Assembly: GCF_020386615.1 (NCBI RefSeq)
Contig: NZ_CP077769.1
Location: 1,984,001 to 2,048,000 of the forward strand
Source: Chitinophaga pendula
GTDB lineage: Bacteria; Bacteroidota; Bacteroidia; Chitinophagales; Chitinophagaceae
Direction of reading: 5' to 3'
Length of the DNA: 64,000 nt
In this document: in pieces, positions 18,301 to 25,326 of the stretch
How positions within the stretch are numbered: position 1 is the first letter of the stretch
Layout: every line of letters begins with the position of its first letter
Notes under the pieces: generated by a model
Seen by the model: only the letters and a program-made list of their open reading frames with translations
Databases searched by the model: none
Told to the model about the DNA's origin: nothing
Translations under genes and position numbers: made by a program

Positions 18301-18744
18301 GAGGCCGGCGTTGACGGCCATCTGCTCTATGTCTGCCGGGATGGCCACTGCGTTCATGATACCGGCCAGGGAGATAGCGACGTTAGTGGACCTGTCTTTT
18401 GGATTACAGAGGATGTAGCCGGTGAGCCTGCCTGCGAAATGGGTGAGGAGGCCGCTGAAGTCCATATAATAGCGATCGTCGACGGTAATGCCCGCTTTTT
18501 CTACCAGCTGCCGGTGTCCGTACATGTCGCGAAGTATCTCCGGTTTGGTACGCGCGGTGACGCCCATAAGTGTTTGCAGGGCGATACGTTGCGAAGCGGT
18601 ATAGTTTTCGGAGGTAAGGAACAGCCGGTCGGGTACGGCTGTGGCGGGGTAGGGACTACCCGGTACTCTTGCGGGTGTTTGCTGTGCTTTTACCAGCGGG
18701 GCTGATAGGAGACACAGCAACGTGTACAGGAAGAATTGTTTCAT
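15313..18744 (-). CDS. Secreted multidomain GxGYxYP-type protein with PA14, crystallin, ricin-like and T9SS domains
   Basis: A 1143-residue secreted protein, probably surface-bound or extracellular and acting on carbohydrate. Order seen: signal peptide 1-20; a GxGYxYP-type putative glycoside-hydrolase region about 30-530 (VCFVISDGDNVQW, SGRGYYLPGRYPDADLD, LFYYSYGANY, LIPVHIWS); PA14 domain about 540-665 (SGQYTFHLRADDGVKLIVNG); beta/gamma-crystallin domain about 675-765 with two calcium-type sites (DDEISS, DNKVSS); ricin-like QxW lectin about 770-905; a second PA14 about 915-1050; a T9SS type A sorting domain about 1065-1143 (IYPNPA, ISICDVTGKEV, GMYFVQM). Domain calls are by eye; enzymatic activity is inferred from the family. 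It is monocistronic on the minus strand. Confidence 0.88.
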   Translation of the reverse strand: MKQFFLYTLLCLLSAPLVKAQQTPARVPGSPYPATAVPDRLFLTSENYTASQRIALQTLMGVTARTKPEILRDMYGHRQLVEKAGITVDDRYYMDFSGLLTHFAGRLTGYILCNPKDRSTNVAISLAGIMNAVAIPADIEQMAVNAGLSRLLDVRGKDETWTLANYGDQFSRSIASYQQSSDDRIYFLGDYSAYTKAFQFWDDAPTGALANSVYGRMNKGATFFGWGPQEYETVEQLSRHSMMIHPSDWAPNMSTLTNIPARTPAFRQKDPIKPFEVVPNVHTVCFVISDGDNVQWLLGTHDNPANWNNPDRARLHVGWTISPALTELAPIIYEKYVDNCLTTPDGRNVLIAGPSGRGYYLPGRYPDADLDTANTLLNRYMKKADLRIVNIIDADDSDNNPDAYLKQDNIDALFYYSYGANYTGRNGKIDWYKDKPSIGGRFTLWGDLSSPATLAAKLNQMPTDIHSENGYSLIPVHIWSRSVNDILECIRQLGPNVRVVAPDEFVWLVRKNLRNLPAGTGNGLQASYYKGASFNHLKYQQTDRNIDFDWAQGSPDTSRLGTDQFSIRWTGKVQPLYSGQYTFHLRADDGVKLIVNGRTLINELHATGPTTRSAKITLQSGKQYDIEVKYIERTGNAYCQLEWESASQIRQVIPKAQLYSRPANTSGPVTAYQHCDFNGFHAGLTIGQYTLSALQQKGINDDEISSVKVNTGYKVILFEKDHFQGRSITLTANKSTLPGWDNKVSSLKVIANGDPDIAGSYTFKNAVNNLFMDVRGGVGGLGEGVPLQLWQGTGQANQTFNLKHLGDGVYTINAYHSAKTLDVAPPADAENAYIWQWTPRQASGQQFIAVRTDSSRYKFISVLSNKVLSVEGENQSPEARLVQRSDTGQRSACWTLTSLPPVGNGNGLNGAYYKGLQFDSLVFVRTDANIDFDWGNGAPGAGIPNDGYSIRWTGKIAPRYSGEYTFYLTSDNGRRLWINNQLVIDKWLNDWDIEYSGNISLTAGQQYDIKLEYFEDYGGANCRLRWSSAQQPKEIIPQQQLYSASTPAAQQKLLLAKGNTPLTTIGTGAIYPNPAAAHIKLRFKGQQANISICDVTGKEVLTAHNVRPDTPIDISRLKEGMYFVQMEIEGVKTTRPFIKQAGN

Positions 18745-18866
18745 TGTGACCTGAGTTTAAACGTGAAAAGTGGAATTTGAAAATATGTCGTGGAATCATT
18801 TCGGGTTCAAAGGGTTTTCGCAGGTGGTAGCTCAAGATATGGATTTGGGCGGAATCTTTGGGTGCT

Positions 18867-18921
18867 AAAAAAAAGGTCCCGTTAGCTGATGTATGGGTAT
18901 TGTCAGCTATGCAGGCGGGAT
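18867..18921 (-). terminator. Intrinsic terminator of the DinB gene at 18940
   Basis: On the minus strand, TAGCTGA and TCAGCTA arms plus outer CCCG/CGGG pairs form a hairpin followed by a run of eight T (the A-run at 18867-18874). It lies about 20 nt past the DinB stop. Confidence 0.85.
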
Positions 18922-18939
18922 CGGGCAGGTTATTTTTTA

Positions 18940-19470
18940 TCAGGGGCGATTGGCCTCATTATAGCGTTTAGCCAATTCTGTTATTCTTGCGAGGTGGTGA
19001 TCGTCATGATCGGCTACGAACATGAAATGATCCAGGGTGCGCATGGGCGTGAGCAGCCGGGGGTGCAGGGCGGACCTGAATATGACTGATTCATCGACGG
19101 TGCTGAGCATATCGATGGTTTGCTGCCTGATCTGCCGGAAACGCTGTAGCAGTTCTTCCGTAGGTACGTCGTCATGATTGGCGGTGGTGGTCCTGGTGTT
19201 CTGCAGGTCGGTGACGCTTAGTTTTTCCTTGCCTTCGAGGATATCGTTGAAGCGTTGTTGCCAAAGGGGTTCCAGATCGCTGAGGTGGCCTATATTTTCT
19301 TTGATGGTCCAGGAGTTGTCTGTGCGGAAGAGCTGTTGTGCAGGGGGTATGCTACGCAGCTTTTCTTCGAGGCGGGCGGGGGTACCCATCAGGCGTTCCA
19401 GTATACCAGGGAAGATATTTTGTGTGATGGTGAAGTCGAACTGGCGTTCGAACCATTTTACCTGTGACAT
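18940..19470 (-). CDS. DinB family protein
   Basis: A 176-residue four-helix-bundle protein of the DinB/YfiT superfamily, whose members bind a metal through three histidines and include thiol-S-transferases and many uncharacterised proteins. Candidate ligands: the His in WTIKENIGHLSDLE near residue 62 and the HDDHH cluster near 154-158. The protein starts MSQVKWFERQFDF, typical of Bacteroidota DinB proteins. Function unknown. It has its own terminator. Two more DinB genes and a DUF1569 gene lie within 12 kb. Confidence 0.88.
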   Translation of the reverse strand: MSQVKWFERQFDFTITQNIFPGILERLMGTPARLEEKLRSIPPAQQLFRTDNSWTIKENIGHLSDLEPLWQQRFNDILEGKEKLSVTDLQNTRTTTANHDDVPTEELLQRFRQIRQQTIDMLSTVDESVIFRSALHPRLLTPMRTLDHFMFVADHDDHHLARITELAKRYNEANRP

Positions 19471-19549
19471 GAGTAACTAGTTTAAAGGCAAGGTACATAA
19501 AATGTGGGGACGGAAGCGGGGTGGGGGCATAAAAACAGACAATTTTGTC

Positions 19550-19557
19550 TAAATTTG
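19550..19557 (+). promoter_or_regulatory. -7 box of the thiolase operon
   Basis: TAAATTTG is a perfect TAnnTTTG match 36 nt before the ATG at 19594. The -33 element is not obvious. Confidence 0.6.
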
Positions 19558-19593
19558 ATTCGCAACAAATTTATTCCACATAAACCTGTTATT

Positions 19594-20769
19594 ATGAAAG
19601 ACGTATTTATTGTAGCCGCTTTCCGGACCCCAACGGGCGGTTACCTCGGAAGTCTGTCAGGCATTGCAGCTCCGCAACTGGCTACTTATCCGATACAGCA
19701 TAGCTATCAGCACTGTAATATCTCACCGGAGCATATCGATGCCGTTTATTTTGGTAATGTGCTCAGTGCGGGCGTAGGACAATCGCCTGCCCGGCAGGCA
19801 GCGATATTAAGCAAGATACCTGTAACGACGGATGCGACGACTATCAACAAAGTATGCGCCTCCGGGATGAAGGCGACGATGCTCGGTGCGCAGCAGATAC
19901 AACTGGGATTGGGTCAGCTGGTGCTGACGGGGGGTATGGAGAGTATGAGTAATGTACCGCACTACAGTTATTTCAGGAAGGGACATAAATATGGTGATGT
20001 GACGTCGATGGACGGGGTATTGAAGGACGGATTGACGGATGCTTATGACCAGGCGCACATGGGGGTGTCTGCCGAGTTATGCGCCCGTACCTATCAATTG
20101 TCGAGGGAGGTGCAGGATGCGTATGCATTGGCCTCTTATGAGCGGGCTATTGCGGCTACCAAGCGAGGGAAATTCAGTCAGGAGATCGTGCCGGTGCCGG
20201 TAGTGCAGAAGAAGGAAACGATATTGGTATCGGAGGATGAAGATATTTATAAGGTGATACCGGAGAAAGTGGGACAGTTGCCTCCGGTATTTGTGCCCGG
20301 CGGTACGGTAACGGCTGCTAATGCCAGCAATCTGAATGACGGTGCGGCGGCGTTGTTGCTGGCCTCTGCCGGCAGTGTGGCGAAGTATGGGCTGCAACCT
20401 ATTGCGCGTATATTATCGTATGCGGATGCGGCGCAGGCACCGGAATGGTTTACGACAGCTCCCTCACAGGCTATTCCCAAAGCATTGGAGCTGGCGGGGC
20501 TGCGCGGCGATCAGATCGATTATTATGAGATCAATGAGGCTTATGCTGCTGTAGCGTTAGCCAATCAGCAGCTGTTGGGCATTCCGGCAGACAAATTGAA
20601 TGTTTACGGTGGGGCGGTGGCCATCGGGCATCCGCTAGGCGCTTCCGGCGCGCGTATATTGGTGACGCTAACTTCTGTATTAAGGCAGGAAGGCGGGCGT
20701 TATGGAGTAGCGGCTATTTGTAATGGCGGCGGTGGGGCTTCAGCTATTGTTATTGAATCGCTGGTATAA
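19594..20769 (+). CDS. Acetyl-CoA acetyltransferase (thiolase)
   Basis: Thiolase-family enzyme catalysing acetoacetyl-CoA formation or thiolysis of 3-ketoacyl-CoA in the cytoplasm. The 391 residues match biosynthetic thiolases in length. The start at 19594 gives the family N-terminus MKDVFIVAAFRTPTGGY. The nucleophile is C88 in NKVCASGMKA; GGMESMSNVPHY lies near 113-124; the acid-base His is in AIGHPLGASGARI near 347; and the second Cys is in ICNGGGGASA near 377. Dot-like spacing (13 bp) to a TetR gene and then 10 bp to a hypothetical gene indicates a three-gene operon. Confidence 0.95.
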   Translation: MKDVFIVAAFRTPTGGYLGSLSGIAAPQLATYPIQHSYQHCNISPEHIDAVYFGNVLSAGVGQSPARQAAILSKIPVTTDATTINKVCASGMKATMLGAQQIQLGLGQLVLTGGMESMSNVPHYSYFRKGHKYGDVTSMDGVLKDGLTDAYDQAHMGVSAELCARTYQLSREVQDAYALASYERAIAATKRGKFSQEIVPVPVVQKKETILVSEDEDIYKVIPEKVGQLPPVFVPGGTVTAANASNLNDGAAALLLASAGSVAKYGLQPIARILSYADAAQAPEWFTTAPSQAIPKALELAGLRGDQIDYYEINEAYAAVALANQQLLGIPADKLNVYGGAVAIGHPLGASGARILVTLTSVLRQEGGRYGVAAICNGGGGASAIVIESLV

Positions 20770-20782
20770 TTACAACGCATAT

Positions 20783-21385
20783 ATGAAGAAAGGAGAGAAA
20801 ACACGTCAGCATATCATTGAGCAGGCAGCGCCTATATTTAATGAAAGGGGTATTGCGGGGACGACGGTAGATGATGTGCTGGCGGCTGCCAGTGTGGCCA
20901 GGGGCTGCCTGTATAACCTGTTTGACGACCGGGAGGACCTGGCCCGGCAGACAGTGGATCACTTGCTGCAGCTGGCGGCTGACAATATCCGTGCCCGGTT
21001 ACGATCGGCGACGACAGCCAAGAAAAAGATCTATGCTTACCTGGATCTGCACAAGGCACCTTTGGACTTTCATGTGAAAGGCGGTTGTCCGATCTTAAAC
21101 ATCGGCGTGGAGGTAGACGATCATCACCCGGTTATCCGGCAACGGGTGAAGGAGGCCGTACTGGAGGCACAGCAGGCATTTGCCGGTATCCTGAAAAAAG
21201 GTATTCAGGCAGGAGAGTGGTTGCCCGCCTTAAAGGCGGATGCATTTGCCTTTAAGATGTTTGCTGCAATGGAGGGGGCTATTGTATTGTGCCGTATACT
21301 GGAGACCAATAAGCCTATGCAGGCATTGATCAAAGGATTTAAAGAAGAACTGGCCTCCTTTGAGCCAGGTAATACGATCAAATGA
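20783..21385 (+). CDS. TetR/AcrR-family transcriptional regulator
   Basis: A 200-residue regulator. The start at 20783 (MKKGEKTRQHIIEQAAPIF) is chosen because it opens directly on the TetR helix 1; an earlier frame start at 20723 would lie inside the thiolase gene. The HTH spans about residues 8-50 (GIAGTTVDDVLAAASVARGCLYNLFDDREDL). The C-terminal ligand domain contains GGCPILNIGVEVDD, characteristic of the YcdC/TetR_C subgroup that controls redox or aldehyde genes. It is probably autoregulatory for the thiolase operon. The ligand is unknown. Confidence 0.92.
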   Translation: MKKGEKTRQHIIEQAAPIFNERGIAGTTVDDVLAAASVARGCLYNLFDDREDLARQTVDHLLQLAADNIRARLRSATTAKKKIYAYLDLHKAPLDFHVKGGCPILNIGVEVDDHHPVIRQRVKEAVLEAQQAFAGILKKGIQAGEWLPALKADAFAFKMFAAMEGAIVLCRILETNKPMQALIKGFKEELASFEPGNTIK

Positions 21386-21395
21386 AAACAATATT

Positions 21396-22052
21396 ATGGC
21401 ATCGCTTAGTTTATATGAAGATATCCGGGAGATGATCGCACGTCATTTTGGTTTTCTGGCGGCGTATGGATTTGGTGCTTTTGAAGAGCGGCAGATCGCT
21501 TATGAATATCATTTTGAAGCAAGTAGTTTACAAGTGACTATTGATATCTGGTTTGAGTTCACGTATGAGACACCTGTCTGGGTAAAGCTCAACGGGTATT
21601 TTGTACAGTTGATCGATCCTTCCTTACCGCTGTTTACCGATTATATCCGGCAATTAGAGGCCCTGTATACTTCGCCGGGCGATGTGATCCGTTGTAGTGA
21701 TCTGGCGGATGGATATCTGCAAGGCGGGTATGAGGTATATGATCGTTATTTGTGCGGTATAGCTGAATTATTGCAGCGACATACCACGATATTGGCAGGT
21801 GATATGTCGCTGTTGGAAGTCAATGCGGCCATCGCTGCGGAGGAGCAGGAGCAGCGACGGATAGCTGAGCAACGGGAAAGAGGTGTCTTCGTATGTACAT
21901 TTTCTATGGATGATGTAGCGATCTATGAGCAGGAGGCTTCGTCGTTGGAAGAATTGCGGACCATCCTGCAAGAGATATGGCGCTCCGGAATGGAGATCAT
22001 AGAAGTACTGGATGGTAATGGTCAACCGATACCTTTTACGATGGATGCGTAG
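21396..22052 (+). CDS. Hypothetical protein in the thiolase-tetR operon
   Basis: A 218-residue soluble protein with no family I recognise. It begins MASLSLYEDIREMIARHFGF, is rich in aromatic and acidic residues, has a charged helix near 150-170 (AAEEQEQRRIAEQRERG) and ends in EVLDGNGQPIPFTMDA. No signal peptide or membrane segment is seen. The start at 21396 is preferred over 21360, which overlaps the TetR gene. The 10-bp gap to the TetR gene implies co-transcription. It converges with the next DinB gene, with only 3 bp between stops. Confidence 0.75.
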   Translation: MASLSLYEDIREMIARHFGFLAAYGFGAFEERQIAYEYHFEASSLQVTIDIWFEFTYETPVWVKLNGYFVQLIDPSLPLFTDYIRQLEALYTSPGDVIRCSDLADGYLQGGYEVYDRYLCGIAELLQRHTTILAGDMSLLEVNAAIAAEEQEQRRIAEQRERGVFVCTFSMDDVAIYEQEASSLEELRTILQEIWRSGMEIIEVLDGNGQPIPFTMDA

Positions 22053-22055
22053 CTG

Positions 22056-22646
22056 TTATCCTGCTGTATTTGTCGGCAACTTTGTTAATCCCTTCCAGTA
22101 TATATTTTGTATCTGTAGGAAATGTCTTTGTTGATGGGCGATAACGAAACGTAAGGTATCGCCCAGTTTCAGCCTGATCATACGACTGATAGAGATAGGT
22201 ATTCTGATCTTTTGGAGATCGGCGGTAGCGGCTACCTGTAACAATAGGAGCAGCTGATGCTGATGATTAATAAATTCTTCCAGCATCTGATGTGCATCGG
22301 GATGGCTGGCTGGGATGGCGTTTTTAGGCGCTTTCATTTTACGGGCGATGGTATTATCCTGGCGGGGGAGCATTAGTTTGGTGAAGTAGTCGCCCAGCCA
22401 GCCAGGTTTGAATTGCGGGCGGGATTGATTCTGGTGCAGGTGTAGTTTGTTTTCGATGGCGGGAAGATAGAACCTGCAATAGATATTGAGATGTTCCAGC
22501 ACCTGTGCGACGCTCCATTGGCCTGGTGCAGATTGTGCTTCCAGTGTCATCATAGATCGTTGTTTCAGTTCGCCGGCGGCGGTGATAATACGGCGGACAT
22601 CTGCCTGCAGGTCTTCGAGGAGCACCTTACTGTTAATAGTTTTCAT
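22056..22646 (-). CDS. DinB family protein
   Basis: A 196-residue DinB-superfamily protein. Candidate metal ligands: the His in WSVAQVLEHLNIYCRFY near residue 52 and a C-terminal RFVIAHQQRHFLQIQNI (His near 170 and 174), the pattern expected for this fold. Function is not known. It lies downstream (minus strand) of the Crp/Fnr-like gene with a 69-bp gap, and may be read with it. Confidence 0.85.
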   Translation of the reverse strand: MKTINSKVLLEDLQADVRRIITAAGELKQRSMMTLEAQSAPGQWSVAQVLEHLNIYCRFYLPAIENKLHLHQNQSRPQFKPGWLGDYFTKLMLPRQDNTIARKMKAPKNAIPASHPDAHQMLEEFINHQHQLLLLLQVAATADLQKIRIPISISRMIRLKLGDTLRFVIAHQQRHFLQIQNIYWKGLTKLPTNTAG

Positions 22647-22715
22647 ATTAATGCTGTATTTGACTATACAAAGGTCTGACGTAATGTCTGGTTAAACATT
22701 GGTATTTACCAAGAT

Positions 22716-23303
22716 TCAGATCTTTACGCTGCTATATAGTTTACTGAAGTTAGTGGCGTCGATGCCGAGATAGGAGGCGATGTATTTGTGAGGTACGAGT
22801 TGCAGCAGCTGCGGGCTTCTGCGGAGGAGGGTGGTGAACTTTTCTTCATTGCTGTAGCACTGTAGTTCTACCTGGCGTGCGAGTACGCCTTTTAGCACGT
22901 GGGCGGTAGTTTGCAGCAGCATATCCCTGATGGAGGTGTATTGTTGGGATAGCTGGGTGATCGTGTCGTAGTTGATACGTAGTAGCCTGCTGGCGGTGAG
23001 TGTTTCTAGGAAATAGGCGGAAGGGGTTTGGGTGAGGAAGCTATCTGCTATGCCGCTGAAGGAGGGAGGGTATGTAAATACGACGGTAGCTTCTTTGTGA
23101 TCTTCTCCGAGGTAGAAGGCTCTTTGTACGCCATCTACTACGAAGTAGAGGTGTTTTTCTGTTTCTCCGGCTACGGTCAGGACGGTCTTACGTTTTACGG
23201 TGAGAGGTTGCCAGCCGGAGCAGAATGCTGACAATGCTGCAGGAGGGAGCGGGTAAAGTTGGGTGATAAAGATTTGTAATTGCTTTTCTTCCTGCGCTTG
23301 CAT
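22716..23303 (-). CDS. Crp/Fnr-family transcriptional regulator
   Basis: A 195-residue regulator with an N-terminal cyclic-nucleotide-binding-like beta roll (KTVLTVAGETEKHLYFVVDGVQRAFY, about 35-60) and a C-terminal winged helix (LVPHKYIASYLGIDATNFSKLYSS). It lacks an Fnr-like Cys cluster, and this Bacteroidota subgroup usually does not bind cAMP in the classical way. The start at 23303 (MQAQEEKQL) is chosen because the longer frame start at 23354 lies inside the terminator hairpin of the upstream peptide gene. Confidence 0.9.
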   Translation of the reverse strand: MQAQEEKQLQIFITQLYPLPPAALSAFCSGWQPLTVKRKTVLTVAGETEKHLYFVVDGVQRAFYLGEDHKEATVVFTYPPSFSGIADSFLTQTPSAYFLETLTASRLLRINYDTITQLSQQYTSIRDMLLQTTAHVLKGVLARQVELQCYSNEEKFTTLLRRSPQLLQLVPHKYIASYLGIDATNFSKLYSSVKI

Positions 23304-23344
23304 GTTTTTTAGGAATAAAAGTAAGGATACTTTGGCAGGATGTA

Positions 23345-23378
23345 AAACGGCCATCTTCCGGGAGGAAGGCGGCCGTTC
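23345..23378 (-). terminator. Intrinsic terminator of the 23415-23591 peptide gene
   Basis: On the minus strand, AACGGCC pairs with GGCCGTT and CTTCC with GGAAG, separated by 2-nt bulges, followed by TTTT. It starts 37 nt past the peptide stop. Confidence 0.8.
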
Positions 23379-23414
23379 TGTAAATGCATTTACGTGAATT
23401 TTAGCATGCTTTGG

Positions 23415-23591
23415 TTATCGCCATTGGCAGAGGAAGATGTTATCCTGCTGGCAATAGCACCAAGTTGGGCATACCTGTATGCCGCGGCAGGTGTATGCCT
23501 GGCAATAAGGTGCCGGGGTGGGAGTGCCACCGCCTTTGATTGTTTTCAGCGCTGTACGCGGCACTGATGTGAAGCCGGTTAGTGTACGCAT
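23415..23591 (-). CDS. Cys-rich peptide with double-glycine leader (second member)
   Basis: A 58-residue peptide starting at the ATG 23591-23589. The leader contains PRTALKTIKGGG with GGG at positions 20-22, the same position as in the 1928-2149 peptide. The core has six cysteines (30, 35, 41, 45, 47, 55), also with a first Cys at 30 and a C-Y-C pair. It ends in FLCQWR. It is embedded in a longer open frame from 23795 that overlaps the VOC gene in another frame; the ATG at 23591 is supported by leader similarity. A near-consensus -7 box TACCTTCG lies at 23614-23621. It has its own terminator. No maturation enzyme or C39 transporter is nearby. Confidence 0.72.
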   Translation of the reverse strand: MRTLTGFTSVPRTALKTIKGGGTPTPAPYCQAYTCRGIQVCPTWCYCQQDNIFLCQWR

Positions 23592-23652
23592 CGTGATATG
23601 ATTTGGTGAGGCACGAAGGTATTCCGGTGAGCAGGTAATATCATCGCACTGC

Positions 23653-24006
23653 TTATCCGAGATGTGTGAGTATATTGACCAGTTTGCCGAAGGGATCGAT
23701 GACATAGAATCGGCGGACGCCCCAGGGCTCGTCGGTGAGCGGGTAGGTAATATGAAAGCCTGCTTGCTGCATTTGTTGAAAGGCGGCTTCAACATCGTCT
23801 ACCTCTATTGATAAGTCCGGTGTAGGTGTATCGTTGCCTCCGTGATTAGCGATACTTATCTGTACGTCCATATGATGTTTATTGCCATAGGTGGTGATCC
23901 AGCCATGGTCCATCAATATATCCAGTCCCAGTATGTCGCCGTAAAAGGAGCTGGCAGCGTGGATGTCTGCAGCATTGATATTGGCCACTATTCTTTTAAC
24001 GTTCAT
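23653..24006 (-). CDS. VOC (glyoxalase/bleomycin-resistance) superfamily protein
   Basis: A 117-residue vicinal-oxygen-chelate fold protein made of two beta-alpha-beta-beta-beta units: KRIVANINAADIHAASSFYGDILGLD (first) and SIEVDDVEAAFQQMQQAGFHITYP with RFYVIDPFGKLVNILTH (second). The start at 24006 gives the family N-terminus; a longer frame to 24189 has no family character. Enzymatic, resistance or binding roles are all possible. A perfect 18-bp palindrome lies 30 bp upstream of the start and looks like an operator. Confidence 0.9.
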   Translation of the reverse strand: MNVKRIVANINAADIHAASSFYGDILGLDILMDHGWITTYGNKHHMDVQISIANHGGNDTPTPDLSIEVDDVEAAFQQMQQAGFHITYPLTDEPWGVRRFYVIDPFGKLVNILTHLG

Positions 24007-24035
24007 GCGGAGTGGGTTTGTATAAGGTGGTTTGC

Positions 24036-24053
24036 TGTGTAATATATTACACA
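24036..24053. promoter_or_regulatory. Perfect 18-bp palindrome, putative operator
   Basis: TGTGTAATATATTACACA is its own reverse complement over all 18 bases. It lies 30 bp upstream of the VOC gene start and 148 bp upstream of the ferritin gene on the other strand. The size and symmetry suit a dimeric HTH repressor such as ArsR- or MarR-type, but no such gene is adjacent. Confidence 0.7.
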
Positions 24054-24200
24054 ATTGTTGAAATTCAAGTACTGTCTGCTGTTGGAAAAGGCGGTGTAGC
24101 GGGGTTATTGGCTTTGGTACAGATGTTGAGCACGGTTTGGAGACACATCTTGTAGTCCCTATGAGCGGGACGGTATCGATCACACTCAAAAACAGAAATT

Positions 24201-24755
24201 ATGCTTGAAAAGAAACGTATTTCGGCAACCATGGAGAAATCGCTGAATGAGCAGATGACCAGAGAAGCACATGCAGCGGAAGTATACCTGGCATTGGCAT
24301 CCTGGGCAGAGAACCAGGGATATGCCGGGGTCGCCGATTTTATGTACCGGCACTCAGCGGAAGAGCGGAATCATATGATGAAATTTTTGAAGTATATCAA
24401 TACGCGCCAGGGGTATTGCCGGATTAACCAGATCCCTGCGGTGTTGCCGGAGCCTAAAGATTTGAAGGATCTTTTCGAGATGGCAATACAACATGAATTT
24501 GATAATTCAGCTTCGATCAATAAGCTGGTATCGCTGGCGTTGAGAGAGGAGGACTGGGCTACGTGGAACTTCCTGCAATGGTTTGTGAAAGAGCAGATAG
24601 AGGAAGAGACGCTGGTACTGGAACTGTTCGATAAATATGAACTAGCCAGCACGGATAAGAAAAATAACGTTAACCTGTATGAATTTGACCGGGACCTTTC
24701 CGGTGCGCCACAGGAAGTTTCGTTGCCGGAGGATGCTACGCAAACGAATCCTTAA
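24201..24755 (+). CDS. Ferritin
   Basis: A 184-residue bacterial non-haem ferritin that oxidises and stores iron in a 24-mer shell. Ferroxidase residues are visible in REAHAAEVYLALASWAE (about 22-38), in SAEERNHMMKFLKYIN (about 52-67) and in EEDWATWNFLQWFVKEQIEEE (about 113-133). A C-terminal tail of about 20 residues beyond the helix bundle is rich in acidic and polar residues. A terminator hairpin follows. Iron-dependent control is likely, but I see no clear Fur box. Confidence 0.94.
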   Translation: MLEKKRISATMEKSLNEQMTREAHAAEVYLALASWAENQGYAGVADFMYRHSAEERNHMMKFLKYINTRQGYCRINQIPAVLPEPKDLKDLFEMAIQHEFDNSASINKLVSLALREEDWATWNFLQWFVKEQIEEETLVLELFDKYELASTDKKNNVNLYEFDRDLSGAPQEVSLPEDATQTNP

Positions 24756-24770
24756 GGGGCTTAGATATGC

Positions 24771-24817
24771 AAGGAGAGATGCGGTTACAACATCTCTCCT
24801 TGTCATATCCTTTTTGT
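24771..24817 (+). terminator. Hairpin terminator between convergent ferritin and DinB genes
   Basis: AAGGAGAGATG (24771-24781) pairs perfectly with CATCTCTCCTT (24791-24801). A TTTTT tract follows at 24810-24814, slightly offset. Confidence 0.75.
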
Positions 24818-24821
24818 ACCA

Positions 24822-25301
24822 TTAAACGGGCGAATTATTTTCGTTCAGGATCTTTTTGATCAATACGATCTGACCGAGATGATAATGTGTATGTTCAACA
24901 ATGCCCGTAATATTTCTGTAATAATTGCCATATTTAGGATCGGCAAAATCTGTTAACAAGCGTTGCTCTTCCAATTTTTCTATTTCCGCTGAGAATGCTG
25001 CTGCATCTTGCAGTGCTTTCTGTACCAGTTGTTGCCATTCTGCTTCCGAGTTAATGGGAGGTAGGTCGAAGCTAAATTTATCATTTGCTTCCAGCGGTTG
25101 TCCTTTTAGTACTTTCAGTACGGCATCTACGTAATAGTTAATATGAAATACCAGTACGGCGATCGTGTTCAGGTTATGGACGCGGGTAGTTGCCTGTTGC
25201 CAGGAGATACCTGTCAGCGTATCTTTCAAGTTGACGCTGGTCCAGTTGCCACCGGTGTGTACATCCCGGAAGTGTTTGGCGATTTGCGGTACAATGTTCA
25301 T
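24822..25301 (-). CDS. DinB-like protein (DUF1572-type)
   Basis: A 159-residue DinB-superfamily protein starting at 25301 (MNIVPQIAKHFRDVHTGGNW). Conserved-looking motifs: GGNWTSVNLKDTLTGISWQQA near 17-37, HINYYVDAVL near 54-63, and IVEHTHYHLGQIVLIKK near 133-149 with candidate metal histidines. A longer frame from 25367 would overlap the upstream lipoprotein gene and is less likely. It is probably co-transcribed with that gene (25-bp gap). Function unknown. Confidence 0.85.
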   Translation of the reverse strand: MNIVPQIAKHFRDVHTGGNWTSVNLKDTLTGISWQQATTRVHNLNTIAVLVFHINYYVDAVLKVLKGQPLEANDKFSFDLPPINSEAEWQQLVQKALQDAAAFSAEIEKLEEQRLLTDFADPKYGNYYRNITGIVEHTHYHLGQIVLIKKILNENNSPV

Positions 25302-25326
25302 AGCGGGGGGTATTTGTTTGTGGGTA

